From NCBI GenBank assembly GCA_019750295.1, contig JAIEOS010000002.1, positions 1 through 64,000 of the forward strand: DNA of 64,000 nt. The letters are read 5' to 3'. Position numbers and translations under genes: made by a program. Of this stretch, positions 8,393 through 17,539 are shown in pieces. Under the pieces are notes generated by a model, which saw only the letters and a list, made by a program, of their open reading frames with translations, made no database searches and was not told the origin of the DNA. Within the stretch, counting starts at the first letter, position 1; every line of letters begins with the position of its first letter. Source of the stretch: Bdellovibrionales bacterium. GTDB taxonomy: Bacteria > Bdellovibrionota > Bdellovibrionia > Bdellovibrionales > JAGQZY01.

Positions 8393-8665
8393 ATGAAAAA
8401 GTTGAAAATTAAAAAAGGCTCTACAGTTAAGGTCATCACAGGAAGCGACAAAGGTAAAACCGGTTCTGTGATTGAAGTTGACGCGGCAAAAATGCGCGTT
8501 AAAGTTTCGGGTGTTCGCATGCAAACAAACTTGGATAAAAAAGAAAACACTTTGGTGAAAACTGAAGGGTATATTGATTATTCAAATGTTCAATTGATGG
8601 AAGCCGCAGCTAAGTCGACAAAGACCAAAGCAAAAACTAAAAAAGCAGCCTCTAAGTCTAAGTAA
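8393..8665 (+). CDS. rplX: 50S ribosomal protein L24
   Basis: A 90-residue protein with the KOW motif of L24 (KKGSTVKVITGSDKGKTGSV, residues 7-26) and its closing signature TEGYIDYSNVQLM. L24 is an early assembly protein of the 50S subunit. The last ~18 residues are a Lys/Ser/Ala tail. Its usual place is between rplN and rplE in the spc operon; here it follows rpmB and is followed by an amidase gene, so this copy is relocated or a second copy. Confidence 0.92.
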   Translation: MKKLKIKKGSTVKVITGSDKGKTGSVIEVDAAKMRVKVSGVRMQTNLDKKENTLVKTEGYIDYSNVQLMEAAAKSTKTKAKTKKAASKSK

Positions 8666-8670
8666 TCTCT

Positions 8671-9531
8671 GTGAGCCAAAAACTAAAAGTTGGCCTCATT
8701 CCAATGACATCCACCGATCGCGTGGATGTCAATTTATCGAAAATCCTTGAAGCTCTCGAAAATTTCGAAATGCCAGATCAGCGTGTGGATCTCGTCTGTC
8801 TTCCAGAAAACACGTTCTATTTTAATTTTAAAAGTAAAATAGAACCCCGGGACGTGATGACCCTCGAGCACGAGGCTTTTAAAACTTTAGAGGCGTGGTC
8901 TAAAAATTATAAGACCTCGATTCATGTGGGTGGCACTCCGCTGTCCATCGACGGCGTTGTTTATAATGTTTCGGTGCTTATTTTTCCCGGAATGACTTCG
9001 CAAGTGGTTTATAAAAAAATTCATTTGTTTGATGTGAATGTCGAAGGGCGTCGAGTTTCGGAGTCGGATTCGTTTGAGCCGGGCGAAGAGTTGGCGATCA
9101 TCGACATCAATGGTTGGAAGCTGGGGCTTACGATTTGTTATGATCTGCGGTTTGCAGAACTTTTTGTGGGTTATCACCGGCAGCAGGTGGATGGAATTTT
9201 GGTTCCGTCGTCTTTTCTGGTTCCCACCGGGAGGGCGCATTGGTCGACGTTATTAAAGGCTCGAGCCATCGAAACACAGTCTTTCATTATCGCCTGCGCG
9301 CAAGTTGGAACTCATTCAAGCCTTCTTGTCCCCGAGGCGCCCTCGAAAGAAACCTGGGGTGAATCCGTTGTTTTTGAGCCGTGGGGCCAGAGACTGGCCG
9401 CCAGTGAAACTTTCGATCAAACCTCTGCAGGAGTTCGTCGGCCTCCTTTTACGGCCGAGTTAGATCGGACCTTGATCGAGCGTGCTAGGCAACAAATTCC
9501 TCTGCTCTCTCACCGAAAATTGCGATTCTAA
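8671..9531 (+). CDS. carbon-nitrogen hydrolase (Nit1/Nit2-type amidase)
   Basis: A 286-residue nitrilase-superfamily enzyme with the full triad: Glu46 (LPENTFY), Lys116 (YKKIHLFD) and Cys156 (LTICYDLRF). The context around the triad resembles the Nit1/Nit2 branch, which hydrolyses deaminated glutathione or omega-amides, so metabolite repair is the best guess. It starts at GTG five bases after rplX and is probably co-transcribed with it. A cytoplasmic enzyme with no signal peptide. Confidence 0.88.
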   Translation: MSQKLKVGLIPMTSTDRVDVNLSKILEALENFEMPDQRVDLVCLPENTFYFNFKSKIEPRDVMTLEHEAFKTLEAWSKNYKTSIHVGGTPLSIDGVVYNVSVLIFPGMTSQVVYKKIHLFDVNVEGRRVSESDSFEPGEELAIIDINGWKLGLTICYDLRFAELFVGYHRQQVDGILVPSSFLVPTGRAHWSTLLKARAIETQSFIIACAQVGTHSSLLVPEAPSKETWGESVVFEPWGQRLAASETFDQTSAGVRRPPFTAELDRTLIERARQQIPLLSHRKLRF

Positions 9532-9588
9532 CGAATACCGATTTAGGTCGGATTTCTATTCTTTCCCGATTTGTTAAACTTAAAGACT

Positions 9589-9888
9589 ATGAAACATATT
9601 TTTGTCGTTATCGTTGGTTTGAATCTTTTGACTTCGTGGGTTTTGGCTTCAGAAGCGAAGGTGGAAAGCATTATTAATCCCGAAATGATGAAGATCGACA
9701 CATGGGCGGAGCCGGTGTTTGCGATGGCGGCCGAAGTTCCAAGGGAAGTGGCCAGTCAGGAAAAACCAGAAGCTGTGGAGATCGGCCCCACGCAATATCT
9801 CGAAGTGCGCAAAGAAATTCCAGCCTCTGAGCCGTCTCTGCCGCGCAGCTGGGTCGAACATCGTATCCTCAACGATCGAGGCGAATAG
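9589..9888 (+). CDS. small exported hypothetical protein
   Basis: A 99-residue protein beginning with a signal peptide (MKHIFVVIVGLNLLTSWVLA, cleavage after about residue 20). The mature part is short, acidic and Pro/Glu-rich with no recognised domain. The ATG is preferred to an in-frame TTG 18 bases earlier because the signal peptide then begins at the start. It lies between the amidase and ETF-QO genes. Function unknown. Confidence 0.6.
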   Translation: MKHIFVVIVGLNLLTSWVLASEAKVESIINPEMMKIDTWAEPVFAMAAEVPREVASQEKPEAVEIGPTQYLEVRKEIPASEPSLPRSWVEHRILNDRGE

Positions 9889-9969
9889 TCTCTCGGATCT
9901 CTCACTGAAAACGAATTGAATTTTGGCTCTATTTATCGTTAAATACGGCCATCATTTCGAGGAGTTTTA

Positions 9970-11706
9970 ATGTCGGAGATTCAGCCAGATTCATTACCAG
10001 AAGTTACAAGAGAAGAAATGGAAGTTGATGTCGTCATCGTCGGTGGCGGTTCGGCGGGGCTCTCCTGTGCCATTCGTTTGCATCAGCAGGTGGCAGAGCA
10101 CAATCAAGCCATTGCGGAAGGTAAAAAGCAGGGTGAACCCCTTGCAGATCCGATGATCGTTGTTTTGGAAAAAGCGGCAGAGGTCGGCGCTCATTCGCTT
10201 TCGGGCGCAGTCCTTAATCCGATGTCGTTGAAGGAACTTCTTCCCAATTACAAAGAGCTGGGCTGTCCGATCAATACCGAAGTCACTCAAGAAGCCTTTT
10301 ATTATTTAGGCGAGACGATGACCTTGAAAAGTCCAATTGTTCCTCCTCCTTTTCACAATAAAGGAAATTACCTCATCTCCATCGCTCAATTTAACCGTTG
10401 GTTGGGACAACAGGCTGAACAGCGCGGGATCAACGTCTTCGCAGGATTTCCTGCGGTGGAAGTTCTATTTGATGGCGATAAAGTGGTGGGCGTTCGCACA
10501 GGCGATCGCGGCGTTGGAAAAGACGGGAAGCCCAAAGAGAATTTTGAGCCCGGAATGCTTATTAAATCGAAGCTGACTATTTTTGCCGATGGCACTCGCA
10601 GTCCAATCTTTAAGCGCATTGCTGAGAAATTAAATTTACGTGAAGGCCGAAACGCAGAATCCTTCGAGCTCGGAGTTAAAGAAATTATTCAAATGCCGGC
10701 GGGAACTGTAAAGCCCGGTCAGGTGATCCACACACTGGGTTTCCCTCTCAAAAACAGCGTGGGAGGTACGTTCATATACACTCTCACTAATGATCAGATC
10801 GTTGTTGGAATTTGTGTGTACTTGGATACGCCGGATCCGATGCTCGATGTGCATCGAGAACTTCAAAAACTAAAAACTCATCCCTTTATGCAAAAGCTTC
10901 TTAAGAACGGGCAGGTGATCAGCTACGGTGGAAAAACTCTTCCTGCGGGCGGGTGGTTCTCTATGCCTAAGCTTTATCATGATGGAATGATGGTTGCCGG
11001 TGACTCGGCAGCTATGGTGGATGTTAAAAAATTAAAAGGAATTCACTTAGCGATGAAGGCGGGAATGTTGGCGGCCGATACTGCGGTGGAGGCGTTGGCG
11101 AAGAATGATTTTTCTTCCGCAACTCTTAAGGCCTATGAAGATCGGGTGAACAACAGTTACATTAAGAGTGAACTGTGGAAGACACGAAATTTTCACCAAG
11201 CATTAAGCAAAGGAGTTTTTGCCTCTTTGCCCGAGATCCTCCTCCAAGAGATCACTGGGGGACGAGGCCTTGTCGCCCGTCGCGAAAACCATCACAAAGA
11301 TTATCAAACGACGAAGAAGGTTGCGGAAATCTATGGCGATATGGAGAAAGCGAAAGCTCAAAACACGCTGCCTCCACCGGACGGCAAACTCTTCTTTGAT
11401 AAACTGAGTAGCGTTTATATGTCGGGCTCCCTTCACGATGAGCACTCTCCCAACCATTTAAAGCTCCAAGATGGGAATATCTGTGCGGATATCTGTCATC
11501 CCAACTACAATTCGCCGTGCAATCATTTCTGCCCGGCGAACGTATACGAGATGGTGCCTGAATCGCCTGATTCGGATCGCAAAAAATTACAAATTAACTA
11601 CACCAATTGTGTTCATTGTCAGTCCTGTGATATCAACTGTCCTTTCGATAATATCGATTGGTCTTTACCCGAAGGGGGTGGGGGCCCACAGTATAAGGAT
11701 CTATAG
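9970..11706 (+). CDS. electron transfer flavoprotein-ubiquinone oxidoreductase
   Basis: A 578-residue membrane-associated flavoenzyme that passes electrons from ETF to the quinone pool during fatty acid and amino acid oxidation. The FAD Rossmann motif is VVIVGGGSAGLSC (about 22-34), the central region carries the ubiquinone-binding fold (HTLGFPL, GDSAAMVDV), and the C-terminus holds the [4Fe-4S] cluster with CVHCQSCDINCP near residues 550-561. Length and domain order match bacterial and mitochondrial ETF-QO. GAGGAG lies five bases before the ATG. The ETF subunits are not in this window. Confidence 0.96.
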   Translation: MSEIQPDSLPEVTREEMEVDVVIVGGGSAGLSCAIRLHQQVAEHNQAIAEGKKQGEPLADPMIVVLEKAAEVGAHSLSGAVLNPMSLKELLPNYKELGCPINTEVTQEAFYYLGETMTLKSPIVPPPFHNKGNYLISIAQFNRWLGQQAEQRGINVFAGFPAVEVLFDGDKVVGVRTGDRGVGKDGKPKENFEPGMLIKSKLTIFADGTRSPIFKRIAEKLNLREGRNAESFELGVKEIIQMPAGTVKPGQVIHTLGFPLKNSVGGTFIYTLTNDQIVVGICVYLDTPDPMLDVHRELQKLKTHPFMQKLLKNGQVISYGGKTLPAGGWFSMPKLYHDGMMVAGDSAAMVDVKKLKGIHLAMKAGMLAADTAVEALAKNDFSSATLKAYEDRVNNSYIKSELWKTRNFHQALSKGVFASLPEILLQEITGGRGLVARRENHHKDYQTTKKVAEIYGDMEKAKAQNTLPPPDGKLFFDKLSSVYMSGSLHDEHSPNHLKLQDGNICADICHPNYNSPCNHFCPANVYEMVPESPDSDRKKLQINYTNCVHCQSCDINCPFDNIDWSLPEGGGGPQYKDL

Positions 11707-11714
11707 GTTAAATT

Positions 11715-12851
11715 ATGCCAAAATTTGTTGCGGTAACGTCTCCTGGCCTTACCGAAGTGTTGTTTGAAGAGCTCAAGAACATGGGGCTCAAAGTTCTCCG
11801 TGGAAATCAAAGCAGTGTGGAGTTTGAATCGAACTGGGAAGGTTGCTACCGTGCCAATCTTTCCTCGCGAACTGCAACACGCATCCTTCTCCCGATTTTA
11901 GAATTTCCTGCATACAATCCTGACGATATTTATCACAATATTCGCAAACACGATTTTACCAAATACATTAATCCTGATGGATTTATGTGGGTCGATGCTA
12001 AATTAGATATGTGTGCGATCAAAGATCAGCGTCTTCTGGCGATGAAAGTCAAAGATGCTGTCGTCGATCAGTTCCGCGAAAAGTACGAAGTTCGTCCCAC
12101 GGTGGAAAAAGACCGTGGCCTTATTCTGTATCTTCGTGGTTTTAAAAATAATTTCGTGGTATCGATCGATACCTCGGCCCCCACGTTAAACAAGCGTGGT
12201 TATCGTAAAGAGGCCACCGAAGCTCCTATCAAAGAAAACGTAGCAGCAGGTCTTATCGAGATCACCGGCTGGAACGGTGAGCTTCCTGTGATCGATCCCA
12301 TGTGCGGTTCGGGAACTCTTTTGATCGAAGCAGCTCTAAAGTATCTCAAGCGCGCTCCGGGAACATTGCGCCGTCACTTTGCAGTTCGTGGTTTAAATAC
12401 TTTCCAAAAAGAAACTTGGGATAAAGTCGTCGACGAGATCATGGACCAGGAGATCGAGCTCCCGGAAGACGGGGAAAAGATCATGTTCTATGGCTACGAT
12501 GTGGATCGCAAAGCGATTTCCGTAGCGAAGGTGAACGCCCGCGAAGCCGGTGTAGATCACCTGATCAAGTTCGAATGCCGAGATATCGCCGATCTTAAGC
12601 CTCCCGTGGAGAAAGGCATCATCATGACGAATCCTCCCTATGGAGTTCGCGTGGGTGATGAGTTCTTCCTCCAAGAAACTTACAAAAACTTTTCGTACGC
12701 TCTAAAGAACCACTTTAAGGGTTGGGAAGCCTGGATCCTCTCGGGAAATAGCGAACTGACTCAGCATCTCGGCATGCGGGCCGAAAGAAAATTCCCCGTA
12801 GTCAATGGCGGGATCGACTGCCGCTGGATTCACTATAAAGTTAAGCCTTAG
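11715..12851 (+). CDS. THUMP-domain rRNA (guanine-N2) methyltransferase, RlmL-N/YpsC-like
   Basis: A 378-residue class I methyltransferase. The N-terminal ~150 residues form a THUMP RNA-binding domain. The SAM site is VIDPMCGSGTLLIEAA (192-207) and the amino-methylation motif NPPY is at 306-309. This architecture equals the N-terminal half of E. coli RlmL (m2G2445 of 23S rRNA) and B. subtilis YpsC, so 23S rRNA G modification is likely. It starts nine bases after the ETF-QO gene. The first giant inverted repeat follows it. Confidence 0.9.
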   Translation: MPKFVAVTSPGLTEVLFEELKNMGLKVLRGNQSSVEFESNWEGCYRANLSSRTATRILLPILEFPAYNPDDIYHNIRKHDFTKYINPDGFMWVDAKLDMCAIKDQRLLAMKVKDAVVDQFREKYEVRPTVEKDRGLILYLRGFKNNFVVSIDTSAPTLNKRGYRKEATEAPIKENVAAGLIEITGWNGELPVIDPMCGSGTLLIEAALKYLKRAPGTLRRHFAVRGLNTFQKETWDKVVDEIMDQEIELPEDGEKIMFYGYDVDRKAISVAKVNAREAGVDHLIKFECRDIADLKPPVEKGIIMTNPPYGVRVGDEFFLQETYKNFSYALKNHFKGWEAWILSGNSELTQHLGMRAERKFPVVNGGIDCRWIHYKVKP

Positions 12852-12895
12852 GTTAGAATTAAAGCATCGGAACTTTTAGATTCATCCAGGAAATG

Positions 12896-13019
12896 TCCGG
12901 AGGGTGCGCCGATACTTTTTGAGAACTGGTGCGGCATTTCTCTTTTTTGGGTACGCCGATCCTTTTCGAGGTTTTTTTTGCTGCGGTGGTTCTCAAAAAG
13001 TATCGGCGTACCTGCCGGA
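12896..13019. repeat. long inverted repeat A with internal third copy
   Basis: Imperfect arms of about 40 bases (12896-12936 and 12979-13019) contain a perfect 20-bp core, 12907-12926 pairing with 12989-13008. The spacer holds a further direct partial copy of the arm (12949-12970, GGGTACGCCGATCCTTTTCG). It occupies most of the gap between the methyltransferase and NFACT genes. The right side is followed by GC-rich sequence, not a U-tract, so it is not an ordinary terminator. Confidence 0.9.
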
Positions 13020-13038
13020 TTTGGATTAGGATTGGGGG

Positions 13039-14265
13039 ATGAGGCTGATTAGTTATGCGGAGTTGGATCTTATTGTCGAGCGGGGGCAGGAATTTATTGG
13101 GGATAAGGTTTCCGATATTATTTTGAGTGAAGACAAGTTGATGATTGGGTTTTCGGGGTCTTCACGGTGGATGACTCTCGTTCCTGGAGGGAAAGTTCCC
13201 ATTTTGATTTTAAGTGATCGGAATCCCCTGGGTCTTAAAAAGCAGATTAAACCGCTCTATCTTTTTTTAAAGTCCCATTTGATGGGAAAGAGTTTGGTGT
13301 CCCTCGAGCGCCGCAAGGGATTTGGTCGCATCGTCGATTTCAGCTTTGAGGACCGCGACGGAGAGTCGATTTCCATAGAAGCGATCCTGATTCCTCCGGA
13401 TGGCAACATCACCGCGAAAACTAAAACCGCTGGAATCAGTCTTCATAAACCGCGAGACATTGTTCCTGTGGAAGAGAAAGCCATGCCACAAGAGGTGAGA
13501 ACTCCCGATCAAATCTTTGCGCAGTGGCTGGATTGGCGCGCGCCTTCGATTAAAACAGAACAATATTTTTCGAGCACCTCCGCCGAAGAACGCCAGGCAA
13601 AGATTTTGAGATCTTTAGACGAAAGCATAAAAAAAATAAATCAGGATCCCGCTCGCGAGATTGCTGATGGGCTCAGTGAGCGGCGATTGCTCGAGGAGCT
13701 TCCCAAAGATTGGGAGGCCTTTGTCGATCGGAAGAGATCAGTGAATGAAAACATCGAAGAGCTCTATGCGCGGGCCAAAAAAAATAAAGTGAAACTCCAG
13801 GGTTTAGAGAAGCGTCGCATGGATCTCTTAAAAGAACCCCTTGCGATATCACCCAAACGACAGGGCTCGCAAAAGCCGGAAGAGAGTCTTCTCAAGGACG
13901 CCAAGGGGAGAACTTTTAAGATTTCCGAAGATGTTGTCGCCTATATAGGCAAGTCCGCCGAAGACAATCTCCAGTTATTGAGGAATGCGCGGCCCTGGCA
14001 TCTTTGGGTGCATGCCAAAGATTTTCCGAGCAGTCACGGCGTCATTCGTATTTCCAAAAATGCCGAGGTCGCTCCCGAGATCTTGCGACAGGTGGGTCAA
14101 TGGATTTTAGAGCAAACCTTAAGTGAAAAAGTCCTTAATGATTGGAAAGGGGTGAAATGCGACTTTGTCGTCTGTCCCGTTCGTCACGTCACTCCTATAA
14201 AAGGTGATAAAAAGGGCAAAGTGACATTTAAAAACGAAACCACGTTTCGATTTATCGTCACTTAG
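13039..14265 (+). CDS. NFACT-R domain protein (short RqcH/FbpA-like)
   Basis: A 408-residue protein. The C-terminal part (about 290-370: AYIGKSAEDNLQLL, WHLWVHAKDFPSSHGVI) is the NFACT-R (DUF814) domain. The middle (about 190-285) is charged and probably coiled coil. The N-terminal ~125 residues resemble a reduced NFACT-N. Full RqcH proteins of about 570 residues bind stalled 50S subunits and direct C-terminal Ala tailing. The shorter length suggests loss of the helix-hairpin-helix part, so activity is uncertain. The start codon lies in a G-rich run just after inverted repeat A. Confidence 0.8.
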   Translation: MRLISYAELDLIVERGQEFIGDKVSDIILSEDKLMIGFSGSSRWMTLVPGGKVPILILSDRNPLGLKKQIKPLYLFLKSHLMGKSLVSLERRKGFGRIVDFSFEDRDGESISIEAILIPPDGNITAKTKTAGISLHKPRDIVPVEEKAMPQEVRTPDQIFAQWLDWRAPSIKTEQYFSSTSAEERQAKILRSLDESIKKINQDPAREIADGLSERRLLEELPKDWEAFVDRKRSVNENIEELYARAKKNKVKLQGLEKRRMDLLKEPLAISPKRQGSQKPEESLLKDAKGRTFKISEDVVAYIGKSAEDNLQLLRNARPWHLWVHAKDFPSSHGVIRISKNAEVAPEILRQVGQWILEQTLSEKVLNDWKGVKCDFVVCPVRHVTPIKGDKKGKVTFKNETTFRFIVT

Positions 14266-14341
14266 CGCTGCACACCTTTGATGCACCCTCACAGAGGTCC
14301 GTGCGGTTGACCTCGTCTGGAACTCGCGCCACGATATAAGA

Positions 14342-15274
14342 GTGATTAAAGTCCAAAACCTTTCTAAAAAATATGGTCCGCACACCGCTCTTGAAAACGT
14401 GGAGTTTACAATTCCCGACGGAAAAGTCGTTGGTTTTTTAGGACCCAACGGAGCAGGCAAATCGACGACGATGAAAATCCTTACAGGTCTAATGAAGCCC
14501 ACTACGGGTTCCGTTTTATTAGATGGTCACGATATCTCCGAGAACCCCTTAGAGGTTCAAAAGCGCATCGGCTATCTTCCAGAAATTCCTCCGCTGTATG
14601 ACGACATGACAGTGAGAGAATATCTTAAATTTGTTTGTGAATTAAAACAGGTCGAAAAGTCTAAAATTAAAGAGTACGTCGAAGACACCATATCAAAAGT
14701 GAAGCTGGGCGAGGTGGCTCATCGATTGATCGCAAAACTTTCTAAAGGTTATAGGCAAAGAGTGGGATTAGCCCAGGCCATCGTTTCGAAGCCTAAGTTT
14801 GTGATTCTCGACGAACCGACATCGGGCTTTGATCCTCAGCAGGTCAGTGAGTTTAAAAGTTTAATCAAATCTTTGGCGGGTCAGTGCACCGTTTTTCTTT
14901 CGAGTCACATTCTGGCCGATGTGGAATCCATTTGTAGCGAAATTATTGTTCTCAATAAAGGACACGTGATCGCCCAAGGGAGTTATACCGACATTCAAAA
15001 GAAGTGGAAACAAAGGCATCAGGTTCGTGTGCAGGTCGATCGCCCCGCTCCGGATTGGGATAAAGCCTTACAGAGCATCGATGGTGTGACGGGCGTACGT
15101 GTTTCCGAAGATGGAACAAGTGTTGTGATTGAGCATACAAAAGACGATGTCACTAACGAAGTCCTGCAGCTCGCCATGCAGCACGGGCTACGTATTCTCA
15201 ATGTGGATAATCAAGCTCAGAATTTAGAAGAGCTTTTCTTGGATTTAACCAAAAACAAAGAAAGTGCGCCGTGA
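14342..15274 (+). CDS. ABC-2 transporter ATPase (GldA-like)
   Basis: A 310-residue ATP-binding protein with intact motifs: Walker A GPNGAGKST (34-42), signature LSKGYRQR, Walker B FVILDEPTSG and an H-loop in LSSHIL. A ~70-residue C-terminal domain follows the ATPase, as in GldA and related ABC-2 ATPases. The start is GTG. It overlaps the downstream permease by four bases, and a GldG-like subunit follows, so the three form one exporter of the gliding-associated/ABC-2 type. The substrate is unknown. Confidence 0.88.
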   Translation: MIKVQNLSKKYGPHTALENVEFTIPDGKVVGFLGPNGAGKSTTMKILTGLMKPTTGSVLLDGHDISENPLEVQKRIGYLPEIPPLYDDMTVREYLKFVCELKQVEKSKIKEYVEDTISKVKLGEVAHRLIAKLSKGYRQRVGLAQAIVSKPKFVILDEPTSGFDPQQVSEFKSLIKSLAGQCTVFLSSHILADVESICSEIIVLNKGHVIAQGSYTDIQKKWKQRHQVRVQVDRPAPDWDKALQSIDGVTGVRVSEDGTSVVIEHTKDDVTNEVLQLAMQHGLRILNVDNQAQNLEELFLDLTKNKESAP

Positions 15275-16035
15275 TAGGAACTTTAGTCAAAAAAGATCTG
15301 GCCCATTTTTTTCATCGTCCATTAATTTATTTTCTGGCGGGCCTTTGTACGTTGATTTGGTCGCCCATCTACGTCTATTCGTTTGGGGTTTTTTTGACCC
15401 AGATGGTGTCCTCGGTGAATGTCGGTCATGAAAATCTTCTTTCCTTCCATGACCGAGTACTTATCGAGTTCTTTTATTTGGTGAACTTTATGCTTTTACT
15501 ATTTAGCAGTGCGGTCACCATGAAGCTCGTAGCCGAAGAAAAGAAAAATAAAACGTTCGATCTTTTAATGACGAGTCCGGTGACCTCTTGGCAGATCGTC
15601 GCGTCCAAATTTATATCCGGTTATATTGTTTTGGCTTTTTTGGTTTTCATCTCTTTTTTGTATCCCCTCACGACGTCGTTTTTAGGAGAATACGATATGT
15701 ATTCCATGATGTCGGGCTATTTGGGTTTGCTGCTGCTCACCGGTCTTTACGTGGGTTCAGGATTAGTGGCCTCCTCATTGACGGAATCACCATTGATCTC
15801 CTTTATCATCGGCTTAATGTTGAACCTGTCGCTTTGGTTTGTCGGCAGTATTGGTTACGAGCTCACGGAAAACGAGACGCTTAAGTTTTTATTTGAAGCG
15901 ATGAATCTAGAGCTTCAGTTTAAAGCCTTAGTCTACGGAGTGATTCGCTCATCCAGCGTGATGTTTTTTGTGAGTGTTTCGGCGTTTTTAACCTTCATTG
16001 CGTACCGTTTAATCGAAGCGGTGAGGTGGCGCTAA
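15271..16035 (+). CDS. ABC-2 type permease (GldF-like)
   Basis: A 254-residue integral membrane protein with about six hydrophobic segments. The conserved cytoplasmic loop between the second and third, AEEKKNKTFDLLMTSPVT, is typical of ABC-2 permeases of the NosY/GldF group. It starts at GTG overlapping the ATPase gene and ends overlapping the next gene. It would be the membrane channel for the preceding ATPase. Confidence 0.87.
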   Translation: MIGTLVKKDLAHFFHRPLIYFLAGLCTLIWSPIYVYSFGVFLTQMVSSVNVGHENLLSFHDRVLIEFFYLVNFMLLLFSSAVTMKLVAEEKKNKTFDLLMTSPVTSWQIVASKFISGYIVLAFLVFISFLYPLTTSFLGEYDMYSMMSGYLGLLLLTGLYVGSGLVASSLTESPLISFIIGLMLNLSLWFVGSIGYELTENETLKFLFEAMNLELQFKALVYGVIRSSSVMFFVSVSAFLTFIAYRLIEAVRWR

Positions 16036-17531
16036 TGCAAAGAATTATCAGCCGCATGTTCTTTTTTATTTCTCTCGCCTTTGTCCTTATGGGCTTGTTT
16101 ACGCTTTTGGTTTTTTCAACCTTAGACGTTACGACCATTTTCTTCTTTGTCGCGAGCGCCATATTCTTTATTTTATTTGTTCTCTTAGACTTTAAACATC
16201 TCATGGGGAAGTTTAAGAATCGCACAGCTCGGTGGAGTGGGCTCGAAGTTCTCAAGGCCCTGGTGCTGGTAGGGGTCGTTCTTTCGCTGAATGGGCTTGC
16301 CGCTAAATATCCGATCAAGTGGGATGTGAGTCCTCATCGTGTTCACACACTTTCGGCATTGAGTAAGAAAGTGGCCAAGGAATTTAACGACACGGTGGAA
16401 TTCAGTTACTTCTACGTTCCCAGTTCCGAAAAAAAGGACTTAGAGGATCAGGTGTCCCTGATTGTTCACAAGTACCAGGATGAAAATCCTAAAATTCGTT
16501 TGAAGAAAATCAATGTCCTTAAGAATCCGGCGGAGGCCCAAGCCTTCGGTTTGCTCAATCAGGAAGAAGGATTTTTTGTCACTTATAAAGAGCGTCGAGA
16601 GCGCTTCTTTAAGAGTGATGAGTCCAGTATGACTCAGGCTTTAATCCGTTTGACCAAGGGGCGGAAAACCATTTATTTTTCTCAAGGCTTTGGCGAGGGA
16701 TCGCTGGAGGAAAAGAAGGGTCGAGGATACTCGGATCTCGCCAAAGAACTCGATCGCTTGTTTTTTAGAGTGGACACGATTCAGCTCGATACCGAAGTCC
16801 TTCCCGAGGATGCGGCGGCTTTGGTCACCACCGGGGCTGAGCGTCCGTTTACTGAAAAAGTTCAAAATAAGATTGTCGACTTTTTTGAAAAGGGCGGGAG
16901 AGTTTTACTAGCGCTAGATCCTATGGTCGATCCGCAGGAGCAGTTGCTCAAGCGCTTTGATCTCGCGGTCAAAAAAGGTGTCGTTCATATGGACGAGAAT
17001 GAGCTCACAGGATCGGGATCACATCTCGTTTCCGGGATATTGGTGCGAGACAAACTGTCTTTCTTGCAGCACGTAGATAATGAGTCCGTGGCTCTTTTCT
17101 ACATTACATCGGCACTCCAAATCATTAAGACCGATCGCTTTACCATCACACCTCTGATTGTAAGCCCAGAGAGCGCAGTTTTACGTTCGGGCTTTACGAA
17201 TAAAGATAAGGAATTGGAAAAAGGTGCCTTTGCTCTTTTAAATATGGTTCAAGAGGGTGAGAAGCCGGGGCGATTACTTGTCAGCGGAGACGCGGACCTG
17301 TTTAGCAATCAGTTTTTATATCAACATCTCAATCCGAGCATAATGTTTATGGTCTTTAATTACCTGTCGAACGAAGAGCAGTTTTTAATCGCTCCTCCCA
17401 AAAAGACCAACGAAAAGTTTTTAGTGACAGAGACAATGTATAAACTCTATCTCGCTTTTTTTATCATACCGATTCCGATTTTCTTTTTTGCGATGGCCAG
17501 CTTCCTAGCGCTCCGTCGCCGTTGGTTGTGA
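16035..17531 (+). CDS. GldG-like ABC transporter auxiliary protein
   Basis: A 498-residue protein. Three hydrophobic segments lie near the N-terminus (about 10-85), followed by a large periplasmic Gldg/DUF4350-like region (KYPIKWDVSPHRVHTLS...FSYFYVPS, GGRVLLALDPMVDP), and a final membrane helix (about 470-492) with an RRRW end. This matches the third subunit of gliding-type ABC-2 exporters. I prefer the ATG at 16035, which overlaps the permease stop (TAATG) and follows GAGGTGG, to the in-frame GTG nine bases earlier. Confidence 0.85.
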   Translation: MQRIISRMFFFISLAFVLMGLFTLLVFSTLDVTTIFFFVASAIFFILFVLLDFKHLMGKFKNRTARWSGLEVLKALVLVGVVLSLNGLAAKYPIKWDVSPHRVHTLSALSKKVAKEFNDTVEFSYFYVPSSEKKDLEDQVSLIVHKYQDENPKIRLKKINVLKNPAEAQAFGLLNQEEGFFVTYKERRERFFKSDESSMTQALIRLTKGRKTIYFSQGFGEGSLEEKKGRGYSDLAKELDRLFFRVDTIQLDTEVLPEDAAALVTTGAERPFTEKVQNKIVDFFEKGGRVLLALDPMVDPQEQLLKRFDLAVKKGVVHMDENELTGSGSHLVSGILVRDKLSFLQHVDNESVALFYITSALQIIKTDRFTITPLIVSPESAVLRSGFTNKDKELEKGAFALLNMVQEGEKPGRLLVSGDADLFSNQFLYQHLNPSIMFMVFNYLSNEEQFLIAPPKKTNEKFLVTETMYKLYLAFFIIPIPIFFFAMASFLALRRRWL

Positions 17532-17539
17532 GGTAAACA

